Positions 30,994-40,117 of a stretch of 64,000 bases of DNA are shown piece after piece (position 1 is the stretch's first letter; the number at the start of each line of letters is the position of its first letter). The stretch lies in NCBI GenBank assembly GCA_015063905.1, contig SVTF01000002.1:55289-119288 (forward strand), written 5' to 3'. Below the pieces are notes generated by a model, which was not told the DNA's origin, searched no databases, and saw only the letters and a list, made by a program, of their open reading frames with translations. The stretch comes from Oscillospiraceae bacterium (GTDB taxonomy: Bacteria; Bacillota; Clostridia; Oscillospirales; CAG-272). The position numbers and the translations under genes were made by a program.

Positions 30994-32091
30994 TTAAGAC
31001 TGTGTTAAAGTAGTTTGCTTTTGCTCGGGATCTTTTCTGAAAAAAAGCATTGCGATAATGGGTCCTATAAATATTCCGATAAAGCCTAAGATGTCAAGAC
31101 CTATATAAACTGAGGCGAGAGTCAGCAAAGGATGCAGCCCAAGCGTTGAGCCGATTATTTTGGGCTCTATTATCTGCCGTACTATGATAGTGACGGCATA
31201 CAGTACGCAAAGCCCTATTCCAAGAGCAATATCAGAACTCAGGAATGCGAATATGGACCAGGGAATAAGCACAGTGCCCGTGCCGAGAACGGGAAGAACG
31301 TCCACAATGGCAATAATTATGGCAATAATAAATGCGTAGTTTACTCCAAGCACGGATAATCCAATAAATATCTCCAAGAATGTGATAAGCATGATTAGCA
31401 GGTATGCCTTGATATATCCGGAAAGAGTTTTTGTCAATTTGTTTTTGAGACGCGGCAGCTTTTGTTGCCACTTAGATGGCAGTATATTCATAATTCCTTT
31501 TGATATCGCGTCCGAATCCATGGCAAAATAGAAGGCTGATATAAGAAAGACGATAACGGATAAGATAAGCGAGGGGACGGAGGACACTGCGGTCATGACC
31601 GCGGCTGACACCGTTTCCGCGAGAGAAGATACAATGGACGAGATTGCGGATTCGGTCATGCGGTCGAGATCTATGCCTATCTTTTTAAACGCCTCGGAGT
31701 CAAGTATGCTTTGTAAAATTCCAAGCTTGGAGTCCTTGGCGTTAAGCTTAATAATAAGCTCTTCGATCGTTCTGCTGACTATCTGGGGGTCGTTTGAAAG
31801 CCGCTCGAGAAGGTTGCCAAGCTCAAACGTAAGTCTTGATATCGCGAGATATAAAAGAGAACAGACCGCGGCAATTAAAAATATAACGAATGCGGCGGCG
31901 GTGAGCTTTTGGGGGAGCTTGGTTTTTGCGGCGATTCTTTTCGCGGGAGAGGATACTACGGCTGCCACCAATGCCGCCAGAATAAATGGGATCATGGCGC
32001 CAAAGGCATATTTGAAAAACAGCCATAAAAGCAAGGCTATTCCCATAACGATGATGGTTATATTTGCGGCTCGGCGATAATCTGTATCCAT
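30994..32091 (-). CDS. AI-2E family transporter
   Basis: Polytopic membrane protein, IPFILAALVAAV...EPKIIGSTLGLHPLLTL; start chosen at MDTDYRR after GTGGAG. Confidence 0.87.
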   Translation of the reverse strand: MDTDYRRAANITIIVMGIALLLWLFFKYAFGAMIPFILAALVAAVVSSPAKRIAAKTKLPQKLTAAAFVIFLIAAVCSLLYLAISRLTFELGNLLERLSNDPQIVSRTIEELIIKLNAKDSKLGILQSILDSEAFKKIGIDLDRMTESAISSIVSSLAETVSAAVMTAVSSVPSLILSVIVFLISAFYFAMDSDAISKGIMNILPSKWQQKLPRLKNKLTKTLSGYIKAYLLIMLITFLEIFIGLSVLGVNYAFIIAIIIAIVDVLPVLGTGTVLIPWSIFAFLSSDIALGIGLCVLYAVTIIVRQIIEPKIIGSTLGLHPLLTLASVYIGLDILGFIGIFIGPIIAMLFFRKDPEQKQTTLTQS

Positions 32092-32248
32092 ATTCTTGTT
32101 CTCCACGTTTTTTGTTATGATTGACACCTTTTTGACTATGATATGCCTATGGTGGAAAATATATTCGCATTTGGAAATGCGTCTTGACAAGTTGACGAGT
32201 AAATGATACAATTAATCAGTACATATTTACCTTGAAAGGAATTTGGAA

Positions 32249-33016
32249 ATGAAGATTTTTTTAAGATGTGCCGCAGTTGTGTTGTCAATAATGATGTGCG
32301 CGGGACTTGTGGCTTGCTCAACGGGTAAGGCGTTTTATGATTATAGAAAATCAAAAACAAATTACGGCACCAATATTTTTACCAAGAATGTAGAAAAAGA
32401 AATAAACTCCATGAAGGCGGAGGACTTCGTTCCATCTTCTCAGCAGAGTGACTACGTTTTGATAAAGGTTAAAGATTACGGCAGCATAGTTGTGCTTTTG
32501 CGCCGTGACGTTGCACCCAAAACGGTAGAGAATTTCAAAAAGCTGACTGCGGAGAAGTTCTATGACGGAACGATATTTCACAGAGTTATTGAAAACTTTA
32601 TGATACAAGGCGGCAGAACCGTGGTGGCCACCGATAGTAACGGAGTACACACGTATAAATCTAAAGACGCGGCGGAGATAAATGGAGAGTTTGCCACCAA
32701 CGGATTTGAGAATAACCTTAATCATGTCAGAGGTGTTATTTCCATGGCGAGAAGGGGAACTGACAGCAATGCTACTCAAGAGCAAGTGACCGCGGCTAAC
32801 AATTCTGCGACGTCTGAGTTTTTTATTGTGCAAAAAACCACCGCGGATTCCACTGCTCTTGACGGTAACTACGCGGCGTTCGGTTACGTGCTTGCGGGAA
32901 TGGAAGTTGTCGATGCGATCGCAGCATGCGAGGTTCTTAACAAGGGAACGGATTTCCCAATGCCCGTGCGTGACGTTATTATTGAATCTGTCACCTTTGT
33001 TGAGCCTAAGGAATGA
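32249..33016 (+). CDS. Peptidyl-prolyl cis-trans isomerase, cyclophilin-type lipoprotein
   Basis: Lipobox LVACS; FYDGTIFHRVIENFMIQGG, SEFFIVQ. Confidence 0.88.
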   Translation: MKIFLRCAAVVLSIMMCAGLVACSTGKAFYDYRKSKTNYGTNIFTKNVEKEINSMKAEDFVPSSQQSDYVLIKVKDYGSIVVLLRRDVAPKTVENFKKLTAEKFYDGTIFHRVIENFMIQGGRTVVATDSNGVHTYKSKDAAEINGEFATNGFENNLNHVRGVISMARRGTDSNATQEQVTAANNSATSEFFIVQKTTADSTALDGNYAAFGYVLAGMEVVDAIAACEVLNKGTDFPMPVRDVIIESVTFVEPKE

Positions 33017-33936
33017 TTGGCGATAAGGACTATATGGTAGTTGGTAAAGAGGATGTGGCGCGTCTTTTCCCAAAGCTGCCAAAACGCTCCAATAAGGGAG
33101 GCATGGGCAGAGTCCTGTGTATATGCGGTTGCGCGGATGAAAGCGGAATCAGCATGTGCGGCGCGGCATATTTTACCGCTATGGCGGCATATAGATGCGG
33201 CGCGGGGATCGTGGAAATATTTACCGACTGCAAAAATTATGCCCCCTTGGCGTCACTCGTGCCGGAATCGGTGTTTTCACTGTATGATAGCGGAGAGAAT
33301 GGGCAAAGCGTGTGTGAGCGTCTGATAGGCGAGATCAAAAAAGCGGACGCGATAGTAATCGGATGTGGAATAGGGAAAAGCGAGATGTCGGCAAAGCTTG
33401 TAAGGACGACTCTGCAGAACGCGGAGAGCCCGATGCTGATTGATGCTGACGCGCTCAATATATTGTCCGATAACGAGCGGATGTGGCAAGACTTGAGCCA
33501 ACATCAAAGACGCCGTACGGTGATAACTCCGCATCCGGGTGAAATGTCACGTATTATAGGCAAGAGCGTGGAAGAAATACTGAAAGACACTGTTAAGACG
33601 GCAAATACGGTGTCCAAAAAGCTGGGTGTTGTTTGTCTGTTAAAGGATCATCACACGGTGATAAGCAACGGGGAAAAGGTATATGTAAATCATTCCGGCA
33701 ATGCGGGAATGGCAACCGCGGGCATGGGTGACGTGCTTGCGGGTGTTATCGGGGCTTTGCTGTGCCGCACACCCTCGCCGTTGTGCCAAGATGATATTCT
33801 GTACCGTGTGGCAATAGGTGCCTATCTTCACGGTGTCGCGGGAGATGCTGCCGCCAGAAAGACAGGGGAGTATTCGCTTATGTCAAGCGACGTTTTGACA
33901 TCGCTTCCAAAGGCAATTTCAATGCTGACGGAATAA
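33013..33936 (+). CDS. NAD(P)H-hydrate dehydratase
   Basis: NKGGMGRVLCICG, VITPHPGEMSRI, GNAGMATAGMGDVLAGVIGALL; overlaps upstream stop (ATGA). Confidence 0.87.
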   Translation: MIGDKDYMVVGKEDVARLFPKLPKRSNKGGMGRVLCICGCADESGISMCGAAYFTAMAAYRCGAGIVEIFTDCKNYAPLASLVPESVFSLYDSGENGQSVCERLIGEIKKADAIVIGCGIGKSEMSAKLVRTTLQNAESPMLIDADALNILSDNERMWQDLSQHQRRRTVITPHPGEMSRIIGKSVEEILKDTVKTANTVSKKLGVVCLLKDHHTVISNGEKVYVNHSGNAGMATAGMGDVLAGVIGALLCRTPSPLCQDDILYRVAIGAYLHGVAGDAAARKTGEYSLMSSDVLTSLPKAISMLTE

Positions 33937-34092
33937 ATGCAAAAATTTCTAAAAAAATTTAAAAAACCTATTGCAATTTGAAAAAAATTGTGATATTATA
34001 TATGGGTATGCGGCGGCAAGGGCCCAATGTACCCTCTCAGACGGAGGGCGAGCCGTGCATTAAATGTGAAATTTCAAATGGAGGAATCAGAA

Positions 34093-34359
34093 ATGCCGAA
34101 CATTAAGTCCGCAAAGAAGCGCGTTAAGGTCATCGAGAAGAAGACACTTCAGAATAAGATGTTCAAGTCCGCTATGAAGACTGAGATCAAGAAGTATAAC
34201 GCGGCAGTTGCATCCGGAGATGTTGCAGCAGCACAGGCAGCTTACAAAACTGCTACAAAGAAGATCGACGTTGCAGCAGCAAAGGGCATTATCCATAAGA
34301 ACGCCGCTGCTCACAAGAAGAGCCAGTTCACAAAGGCGCTCAACGGTATGCAGAAGTAA
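34093..34359 (+). CDS. rpsT: 30S ribosomal protein S20
   Basis: MPNIKSAKKRVKVIEKKTLQNKMFKSAMKTEIKKY...GIIHKNAAAHKKSQFTKAL. Confidence 0.95.
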   Translation: MPNIKSAKKRVKVIEKKTLQNKMFKSAMKTEIKKYNAAVASGDVAAAQAAYKTATKKIDVAAAKGIIHKNAAAHKKSQFTKALNGMQK

Positions 34360-34405
34360 TTTTCAAAGAACGGTATCCGACTAACCCACGGTGTACCTGA
34401 CAATA

Positions 34406-34448
34406 AATAACCGTATGCAAGATTGCTTGCGTACGGTTATTTATTTTT
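34406..34448 (+). terminator. Intrinsic terminator after rpsT
   Basis: AATAACCGTATGCAAG / CTTGCGTACGGTTATT (16 bp, one G-U) followed by TTATTTTTTTT. Confidence 0.88.
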
Positions 34449-34590
34449 TTTGCTTTCACTTGGAAAGATTTTCGTTGGCCCAAAATCCTTGACAAAAGGC
34501 GCAATAGGGGTTATAATATAAAATGCATTATTATGTATAAGGAGCGGCATGATCGCTGAGTCAGATAATATTGAAAGAGGTGCTTTTAGA

Positions 34591-36033
34591 ATGGGAAAAA
34601 GATACGACGTTGCGGTGATAGGAGCGGGAGTTGTTGGCGGAATGATCGCAAGAGAGCTTTCGAAATATCAGCTTAACATTTGCGTTTTGGACAGGGAAAA
34701 TGACGTTGCAATGGGCGCTACCAAGGCGAATTCCGCGATAGTCCATGCGGGATTTGACGCAAAGGAAGGAAGCCTTAAGGCAAATCTCAACGTAAGAGGC
34801 TCGCAAATGATGGAAAAGGTGTGCTCGGAGCTGGGTGTTAAGTATCAGAAAAACGGCTCTCTCGTTATTGGATTTTCGGACGAGGACAGAGTAAACGTTG
34901 AAGCTCTTGTCGAAAGAGGAAAAAAGAATGGCGTTGAAGGCGTTAGACTTGTTGAACAGCAAGAGCTTTTTGCGCTTGAGCCCAATATATCCAAAAATGC
35001 TATTTGCGCGCTTTATGCCCCTACTGGCGCTATAGTCTGCCCGTATGAGCTTTGCATTGCATCGATAGGAAACGCTATGGATAACGGAGCCGACCTTGCT
35101 TTAGGCTTTGAGGTGGCAGAGATAGAAAAGGCAAACGGAGTCTACGTCATCAAGGGCGCGAGCGGAGAAACTGTTGAGGCTATGTACGTTGTAAACGCCG
35201 CAGGCGTATTTTCCGATAAGATAGCAAAAATGGTTGGGGACGATAGCTTTGACGTGCATGCCCGCCGCGGCGAGTATATCTTGCTGGATAGAGAATGCGG
35301 CGGAATTGTCAAGCATACCATATTCCGTACCCCCTCCAAGATGGGTAAGGGAATACTCGTTTCTCCCACGGTGGACGGGAATCTGTTGCTGGGTCCTACG
35401 TCTGTAGACATAGACGACAGAGATGATAAATCTACCACGCCCGAGGGACTTGCAAGAGTTATCCGCGAATGCGGCGAAAACATTGAGGGTGGAGTTCCCG
35501 TTGGCGGCAAGTCCATCACGTCCTTCTGCGGACTTCGCGCAGTCGGAAGCACCGGCGATTTCATAATCAACTCCAGTGTAGAAAACTTTGTAAACGTTGC
35601 GGGCATTGAGTCTCCCGGACTTTCCAGCGCGCCCGCTATTGCAGAGTACGTTCGCGATATTCTGTCAGGCATCGGTCTTGAGCTTGTAGAGAAGAAGGAC
35701 TTTGATCCCATCCGCGAGCCTAAGCATCATTTCCGCGAGGCAAGCATTGAGGAAAAGAATGAGATCATCAAAAAGGACGCAAGCTACGGTCGAATCATCT
35801 GCCGTTGCGAAACGGTAAGTGAGGGCGAAATAATCGATGCAATAAGATCAAATCCTCCCGCGCGTGACATAGACGGCGTTAAACGACGCACGAGAAGCGG
35901 AATGGGACGTTGCCAGGGCGGCTTCTGCGGACCTTACGTTATGGAGCTTATTGCCAAGGAGCGCGGAATTCCCTTTGAGGACGTTACCAAATCGGGCGGA
36001 AAGTCCGTAATGGTATACGGCAAGACGAAATAA
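34591..36033 (+). CDS. FAD-dependent oxidoreductase, glycerol-3-phosphate dehydrogenase (GlpA/LhgO-like) with [2Fe-2S] BFD-like domain
   Basis: YDVAVIGAGVVGGMIARELSKY; C-terminal ICRCETVSEGEI...RSGMGRCQGGFCGP; ATG 34591 after AAAGAGGTG. Confidence 0.87.
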   Translation: MGKRYDVAVIGAGVVGGMIARELSKYQLNICVLDRENDVAMGATKANSAIVHAGFDAKEGSLKANLNVRGSQMMEKVCSELGVKYQKNGSLVIGFSDEDRVNVEALVERGKKNGVEGVRLVEQQELFALEPNISKNAICALYAPTGAIVCPYELCIASIGNAMDNGADLALGFEVAEIEKANGVYVIKGASGETVEAMYVVNAAGVFSDKIAKMVGDDSFDVHARRGEYILLDRECGGIVKHTIFRTPSKMGKGILVSPTVDGNLLLGPTSVDIDDRDDKSTTPEGLARVIRECGENIEGGVPVGGKSITSFCGLRAVGSTGDFIINSSVENFVNVAGIESPGLSSAPAIAEYVRDILSGIGLELVEKKDFDPIREPKHHFREASIEEKNEIIKKDASYGRIICRCETVSEGEIIDAIRSNPPARDIDGVKRRTRSGMGRCQGGFCGPYVMELIAKERGIPFEDVTKSGGKSVMVYGKTK

Positions 36034-36046
36034 GGAGGGCCTAACA

Positions 36047-37288
36047 ATGAAGACATTGGAACTTGTAATAATCGGAGGCGGACCTGCGGGCATGAGTGCC
36101 GCGGTTGCAGCTTATGAGAGCGGTATTCGCGATATACTTATTCTTGAAAGAGATACGGCGCTTGGCGGCATACTCCGTCAGTGTATACATAACGGATTCG
36201 GATTGCATCGCTTTGGCGAGGAACTGACGGGTCCTGAATATGCATGGAGATATGAGCAGATGGTAAAAGAGAGGGAGATCCCCTTCAAGCTCAATACCAT
36301 GGTGCTTGATATTACTTCCGACAAGGTTATAACCGCAACTAATGCCGAGGACGGAATCTTTATGATTCAGGCCAAAGCAATAATTCTTGCCATGGGATGC
36401 CGCGAAAGACCCAAGGGAGCGCTCAATATTGCGGGTGACCGCCCCGCGGGTATATACAGCGCGGGAATGGCACAGAAGCTTGTGAATATGAAGGGATATA
36501 TGCCCGGCAAGAACGTGGTTATTCTCGGATCCGGAGATATTGGTCTTATAATGGCGAGAAGAATGACGCTGGAGGGCGCAAAGGTACATGCAGTTTGCGA
36601 GCTTATGCCGTATTCGGGCGGTCTTGCGAGAAATATAGAGCAATGCCTGAACGATTTCGGCATCCCACTCAAGCTTTCTCACACAGTTGTTGAGATACAC
36701 GGACGAGAGAGAGTGGAGGGAGTTACCATCGCAAAGGTGGATGAACGCCGCAGACCCATTGAGGAAACGCGTGAGTATATTCCTTGCGACACTTTGCTTT
36801 TGTCTGTTGGACTCATTCCGGAGAACGAGCTGACAAAATCCGCAAACGTTTCGCTTGACAGAATTACCAACGGCGCTGTGGTCGATCAGGACAGACAGAC
36901 CGAGATCGAGGGAATCTATTCCTGCGGTAACGTATTGCACGTCCACGACCTTGTTGACTTCGTTTCAGAGGAAGCGGAGATCGCGGGACGCGGCGCGGCT
37001 GAATATATCAAGGGCGAGGCCGGGGAAAAGAGCGTTGATATCGCAGTCAAGGCAGACGGAAAGATCCGCTACACTGTTCCTCAGAGAATAACGGCAGAGA
37101 AGGACGTAAGCGTTTACTTCCGCGTTGCCGACGTGTATAGAGATAAGAAGGTCGTTGTAAGAAGCGGAGATAACGTAATATACTCCAAAAAGCATCAGAA
37201 GCTTGCTCCCGGTGAGATGGAGTGCGTAAAGATCACCGCCGATAAGCTTAGCGGTGTAAATGAGCTTATATTTGGCTTAGAGGATTGA
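36047..37288 (+). CDS. FAD-dependent pyridine nucleotide-disulfide oxidoreductase (GlpB-like role)
   Basis: LELVIIGGGPAGMSAAVAAYESG, LGGILRQCIHNGFG, CGNVLHVHDLVD. Confidence 0.87.
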   Translation: MKTLELVIIGGGPAGMSAAVAAYESGIRDILILERDTALGGILRQCIHNGFGLHRFGEELTGPEYAWRYEQMVKEREIPFKLNTMVLDITSDKVITATNAEDGIFMIQAKAIILAMGCRERPKGALNIAGDRPAGIYSAGMAQKLVNMKGYMPGKNVVILGSGDIGLIMARRMTLEGAKVHAVCELMPYSGGLARNIEQCLNDFGIPLKLSHTVVEIHGRERVEGVTIAKVDERRRPIEETREYIPCDTLLLSVGLIPENELTKSANVSLDRITNGAVVDQDRQTEIEGIYSCGNVLHVHDLVDFVSEEAEIAGRGAAEYIKGEAGEKSVDIAVKADGKIRYTVPQRITAEKDVSVYFRVADVYRDKKVVVRSGDNVIYSKKHQKLAPGEMECVKITADKLSGVNELIFGLED

Positions 37289-37337
37289 TAGCGTGTGCGC
37301 GCGATTCATCAAAACTATTGATTGAATGGAGATTAAT

Positions 37338-37688
37338 ATGGCAACAAGAGAATTAACCTGCATCGTTTGCCCCAGAGGCTGTCAGCTCAAGGTCGAGCTT
37401 GAGGGCAAAAAGGTGCTTTCCGTAACGGGAAATATATGCAAAAGGGGCGCGCTTTACGCAGAGAATGAATGTACTAACCCTATGCGCACCATAACGACAA
37501 CCGCCAAGACAAATAACGGTGGCGTAGTTGCGGTAAAAACGCAGACCACCATACCGAAGGAAAAAATGTTCGAGTGTATGGAAATGATCAACGCGGTGAC
37601 CGTCAAGCTTCCCGTAAAGGTGGGCGACGTAATTATCGAGGATGCCTTTGGCAGTGCTGTGGTTGTTACAGAGAATAAAGAGGCGTGA
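37338..37688 (+). CDS. DUF1667 domain protein
   Basis: LTCIVCPRGCQLKVELEGKKVLSVTGNICKRGALYAENECTNPMRTITTT. Confidence 0.9.
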   Translation: MATRELTCIVCPRGCQLKVELEGKKVLSVTGNICKRGALYAENECTNPMRTITTTAKTNNGGVVAVKTQTTIPKEKMFECMEMINAVTVKLPVKVGDVIIEDAFGSAVVVTENKEA

Positions 37689-37691
37689 CCG

Positions 37692-38483
37692 ATGAGCGAA
37701 ATTAAGCAGAAAAAACTGTTTTTGCTCGATATGGACGGAACGATATATCTCGACGACAATCTTTTTGACGGGACTCTTGATTTTCTTGACTACGTTAAGA
37801 GTGTCGGCGGCAGATATCTGTTTTTGACCAACAATTCCTCAAAGGGAATCGATAAATACGTTGAAAAGCTCAAAAGACTTGGGATTGAAGCCGAGGCGGA
37901 CGATTTTCTGACGTCCACGGATGCTACGATCGCGTATCTTAAGGGAAAGAATCATAAAAAAATATACGCCTTTGGCACCGAGTCGTTTCGCCGTCAGCTT
38001 GCGGACGCGGGCTTGCCCGTAACGGATAGGCTGGAGGACGGCATCGACTGTTTGTGTCTTTCCAACGATCAGGAGCTGACCTTTAAAAAGCTTGAGGACG
38101 CGTCAATTTTGTTACTCAAGCATGAGGTGGAGTATATAGCGACCAATCCCGATTGGGTGTGTCCCACGTGGTATGGCAGCGTACCCGATTGTGGCTCCTT
38201 TGCCGAGATGCTCTGGCGTGTTTCGGGCAAAAGGCCTAAATTTATCGGCAAGCCCGAGCCCGATATGGTTTATTCCGCGCTCGAGCGCACGGGATATAAC
38301 AAGGGCGAGGCACTTATGATAGGCGACAGACTTTATACCGATATTGCCTGCGGAGTCAACGCGGGTATATCCACAGCGTTTGTGCTCAGCGGAGAGGGAA
38401 CGATGGCAGATCTCGAGGCGAGCGACAAAAGACCTACCTTCGTTTTTGATAACATAAGAGAAATATTAAACACTATCAAATAA
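37692..38483 (+). CDS. HAD-IIA family hydrolase (NagD-like)
   Basis: FLLDMDGTIYLDDNLFDG, FLTNNSSKG, GDRLYTDIACGVNAG. Confidence 0.9.
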   Translation: MSEIKQKKLFLLDMDGTIYLDDNLFDGTLDFLDYVKSVGGRYLFLTNNSSKGIDKYVEKLKRLGIEAEADDFLTSTDATIAYLKGKNHKKIYAFGTESFRRQLADAGLPVTDRLEDGIDCLCLSNDQELTFKKLEDASILLLKHEVEYIATNPDWVCPTWYGSVPDCGSFAEMLWRVSGKRPKFIGKPEPDMVYSALERTGYNKGEALMIGDRLYTDIACGVNAGISTAFVLSGEGTMADLEASDKRPTFVFDNIREILNTIK

Positions 38484-38502
38484 TAATTTTAGGAGAAAAG
38501 AA

Positions 38503-40002
38503 ATGGCACAGTTTGTAAAACTTAACCCCGCGGAACTCAAGGCGCTTCGCAAGATAGACGAAAGATTGGTTTCCTACAACGTTGAGATGACTGAGGTAAC
38601 GGGTGGAACCTTCTGGAAGGCATATACCGAAGCACAGGTGGATGGAACCGAGGAATTTCCCGTGATCGCCGATTGGAGAGATATGGGCAATCTCCAGCAG
38701 TGGTACGAGCCTATCGACCTTTACAATCCCCGCCTTCGCAAGATGGCGCGCGAGCTTGGAACGGCTTGGGTGCGAGTATCGGGCACTTGGGCTAACAAGA
38801 CCTATTATGATCTTGAAAACAAGTGCAACGGCGTAGTTCCCGAGGGATATCAGAACCTGCTTCGCCGCGAGCAATGGATCGGAGTGCTTGATTTTGTAAA
38901 GGCTATCGGCGGCAAGCTACTTGTTTCCATGACAAACTGCCCCGGCGTTCACAAGTCAGACGAGCCTTATCCTCTGGAGCTTGCAGAGAAGCTTTTCGCC
39001 TTCTCCAAGGAGTACGGTGTGCCGATCGACGCGGCTGAATTTACCAACGAGCCCAATATGATGGTAATGTCGGGACTTCCCGTAGGCTACACTGCGGCAG
39101 ATCATGCGCGCGACCACGATATTTTCGGCGCGTGGCTCAAGAAAAACTACCCCGAGTGCCTGTTTGTAGGTCCTTGCACGGTAGGTGATATCGATATCAA
39201 TATGGGTGGACGCGACAACGTCGGCGGCGGTATCGCATCGGCGCTCCAGATGGTTACAACCGAGGAGCTGCTCGGCGATCAGCAGGTCAAGATGGATGTG
39301 TTCAGCTATCACTATTATAACGGCGTTTCCGAGCGCGGCGCGGCTATGGGTGGACATTGGCCCGAGTCCAAGTGTCTAACGGAGGAATATCTCGCTGTTG
39401 CGGCTGACTGCGCAAGACAGTATACCGACCGCCGTGACAGATACGTTCCCGGAGGACAGATGTGGGTAACCGAGTCGGGCGACGCGGGCTGCGGCGGCAA
39501 TACCTGGGCGCCTACCTACTTGGACGTTCCGAGAACGCTCAACGAGCTTGGTGAATTTGCAACCGTGACCGACGGTATTATATTCCATAACACCCTGGCT
39601 TCTTCGGCATACGGCTTCCTTGAGCACGGTACCTTTGAGCCTCGTCCCAACTATTTCGCAGTGCTTTTGTGGAACAGACTTATGGGCGACACTGTTTACG
39701 CTACGGGTGAAGAGATCCGCGAGGGCGCGCATGTTTACGCACATAGCCGTAAGGACGGTAAGGACGGATTCGTATATCTCGTTATCAACAACTCCCGCAC
39801 CGACGCTACCGAGGTAGAGCTTTCGGGTGACGCTGTGGCTTACGTTCTCGAGGGCGAGGGCAAGCTTCGTTCAAGAGTTATGACTCTTAACGGTAAGCCT
39901 CTGACGCTTGGCGAGAATGACGAGCTTCCCGAGCTTTGCGGTGAGAAGGTCAGTGGCAAGGTAACTCTTGCCCCCGGTGCTTGCGCATTCTTTGTAGTTT
40001 GA
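38503..40002 (+). CDS. Putative glycoside hydrolase, heparanase/GH79-like, cytoplasmic
   Basis: 499 aa, no signal peptide; acid/base-like FTNEPNMM, SYHYYNG, WVTESGDAGCGG. Confidence 0.65.
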   Translation: MAQFVKLNPAELKALRKIDERLVSYNVEMTEVTGGTFWKAYTEAQVDGTEEFPVIADWRDMGNLQQWYEPIDLYNPRLRKMARELGTAWVRVSGTWANKTYYDLENKCNGVVPEGYQNLLRREQWIGVLDFVKAIGGKLLVSMTNCPGVHKSDEPYPLELAEKLFAFSKEYGVPIDAAEFTNEPNMMVMSGLPVGYTAADHARDHDIFGAWLKKNYPECLFVGPCTVGDIDINMGGRDNVGGGIASALQMVTTEELLGDQQVKMDVFSYHYYNGVSERGAAMGGHWPESKCLTEEYLAVAADCARQYTDRRDRYVPGGQMWVTESGDAGCGGNTWAPTYLDVPRTLNELGEFATVTDGIIFHNTLASSAYGFLEHGTFEPRPNYFAVLLWNRLMGDTVYATGEEIREGAHVYAHSRKDGKDGFVYLVINNSRTDATEVELSGDAVAYVLEGEGKLRSRVMTLNGKPLTLGENDELPELCGEKVSGKVTLAPGACAFFVV

Positions 40003-40017
40003 TCTTAGGATGGAGAA

Positions 40018-40095
40018 TGCGGGGAAAACCTTTTGGGCACAAAAGGTTTTCCCCGCACCCCTTTTAGAAAGCCTTTGAAGCAGGGGCAAATGGAG
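40018..40095 (-). repeat. Intergenic stem-loop repeat copy R9, inverted, between GH79-like gene and next gene
   Basis: Perfect 18-bp IR TGCGGGGAAAACCTTTTG (40018-40035) / CAAAAGGTTTTCCCCGCA (40040-40057), then CCCCTTTTAGAAAGCCTTTGAAGC. Confidence 0.85.
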
Positions 40096-40117
40096 AATTT
40101 CAGATTTGGAGGAAATT

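Noticed and set aside
36041-36946. 301-aa minus-strand ORF
   Set aside because: Antisense shadow of the FAD oxidoreductase gene.
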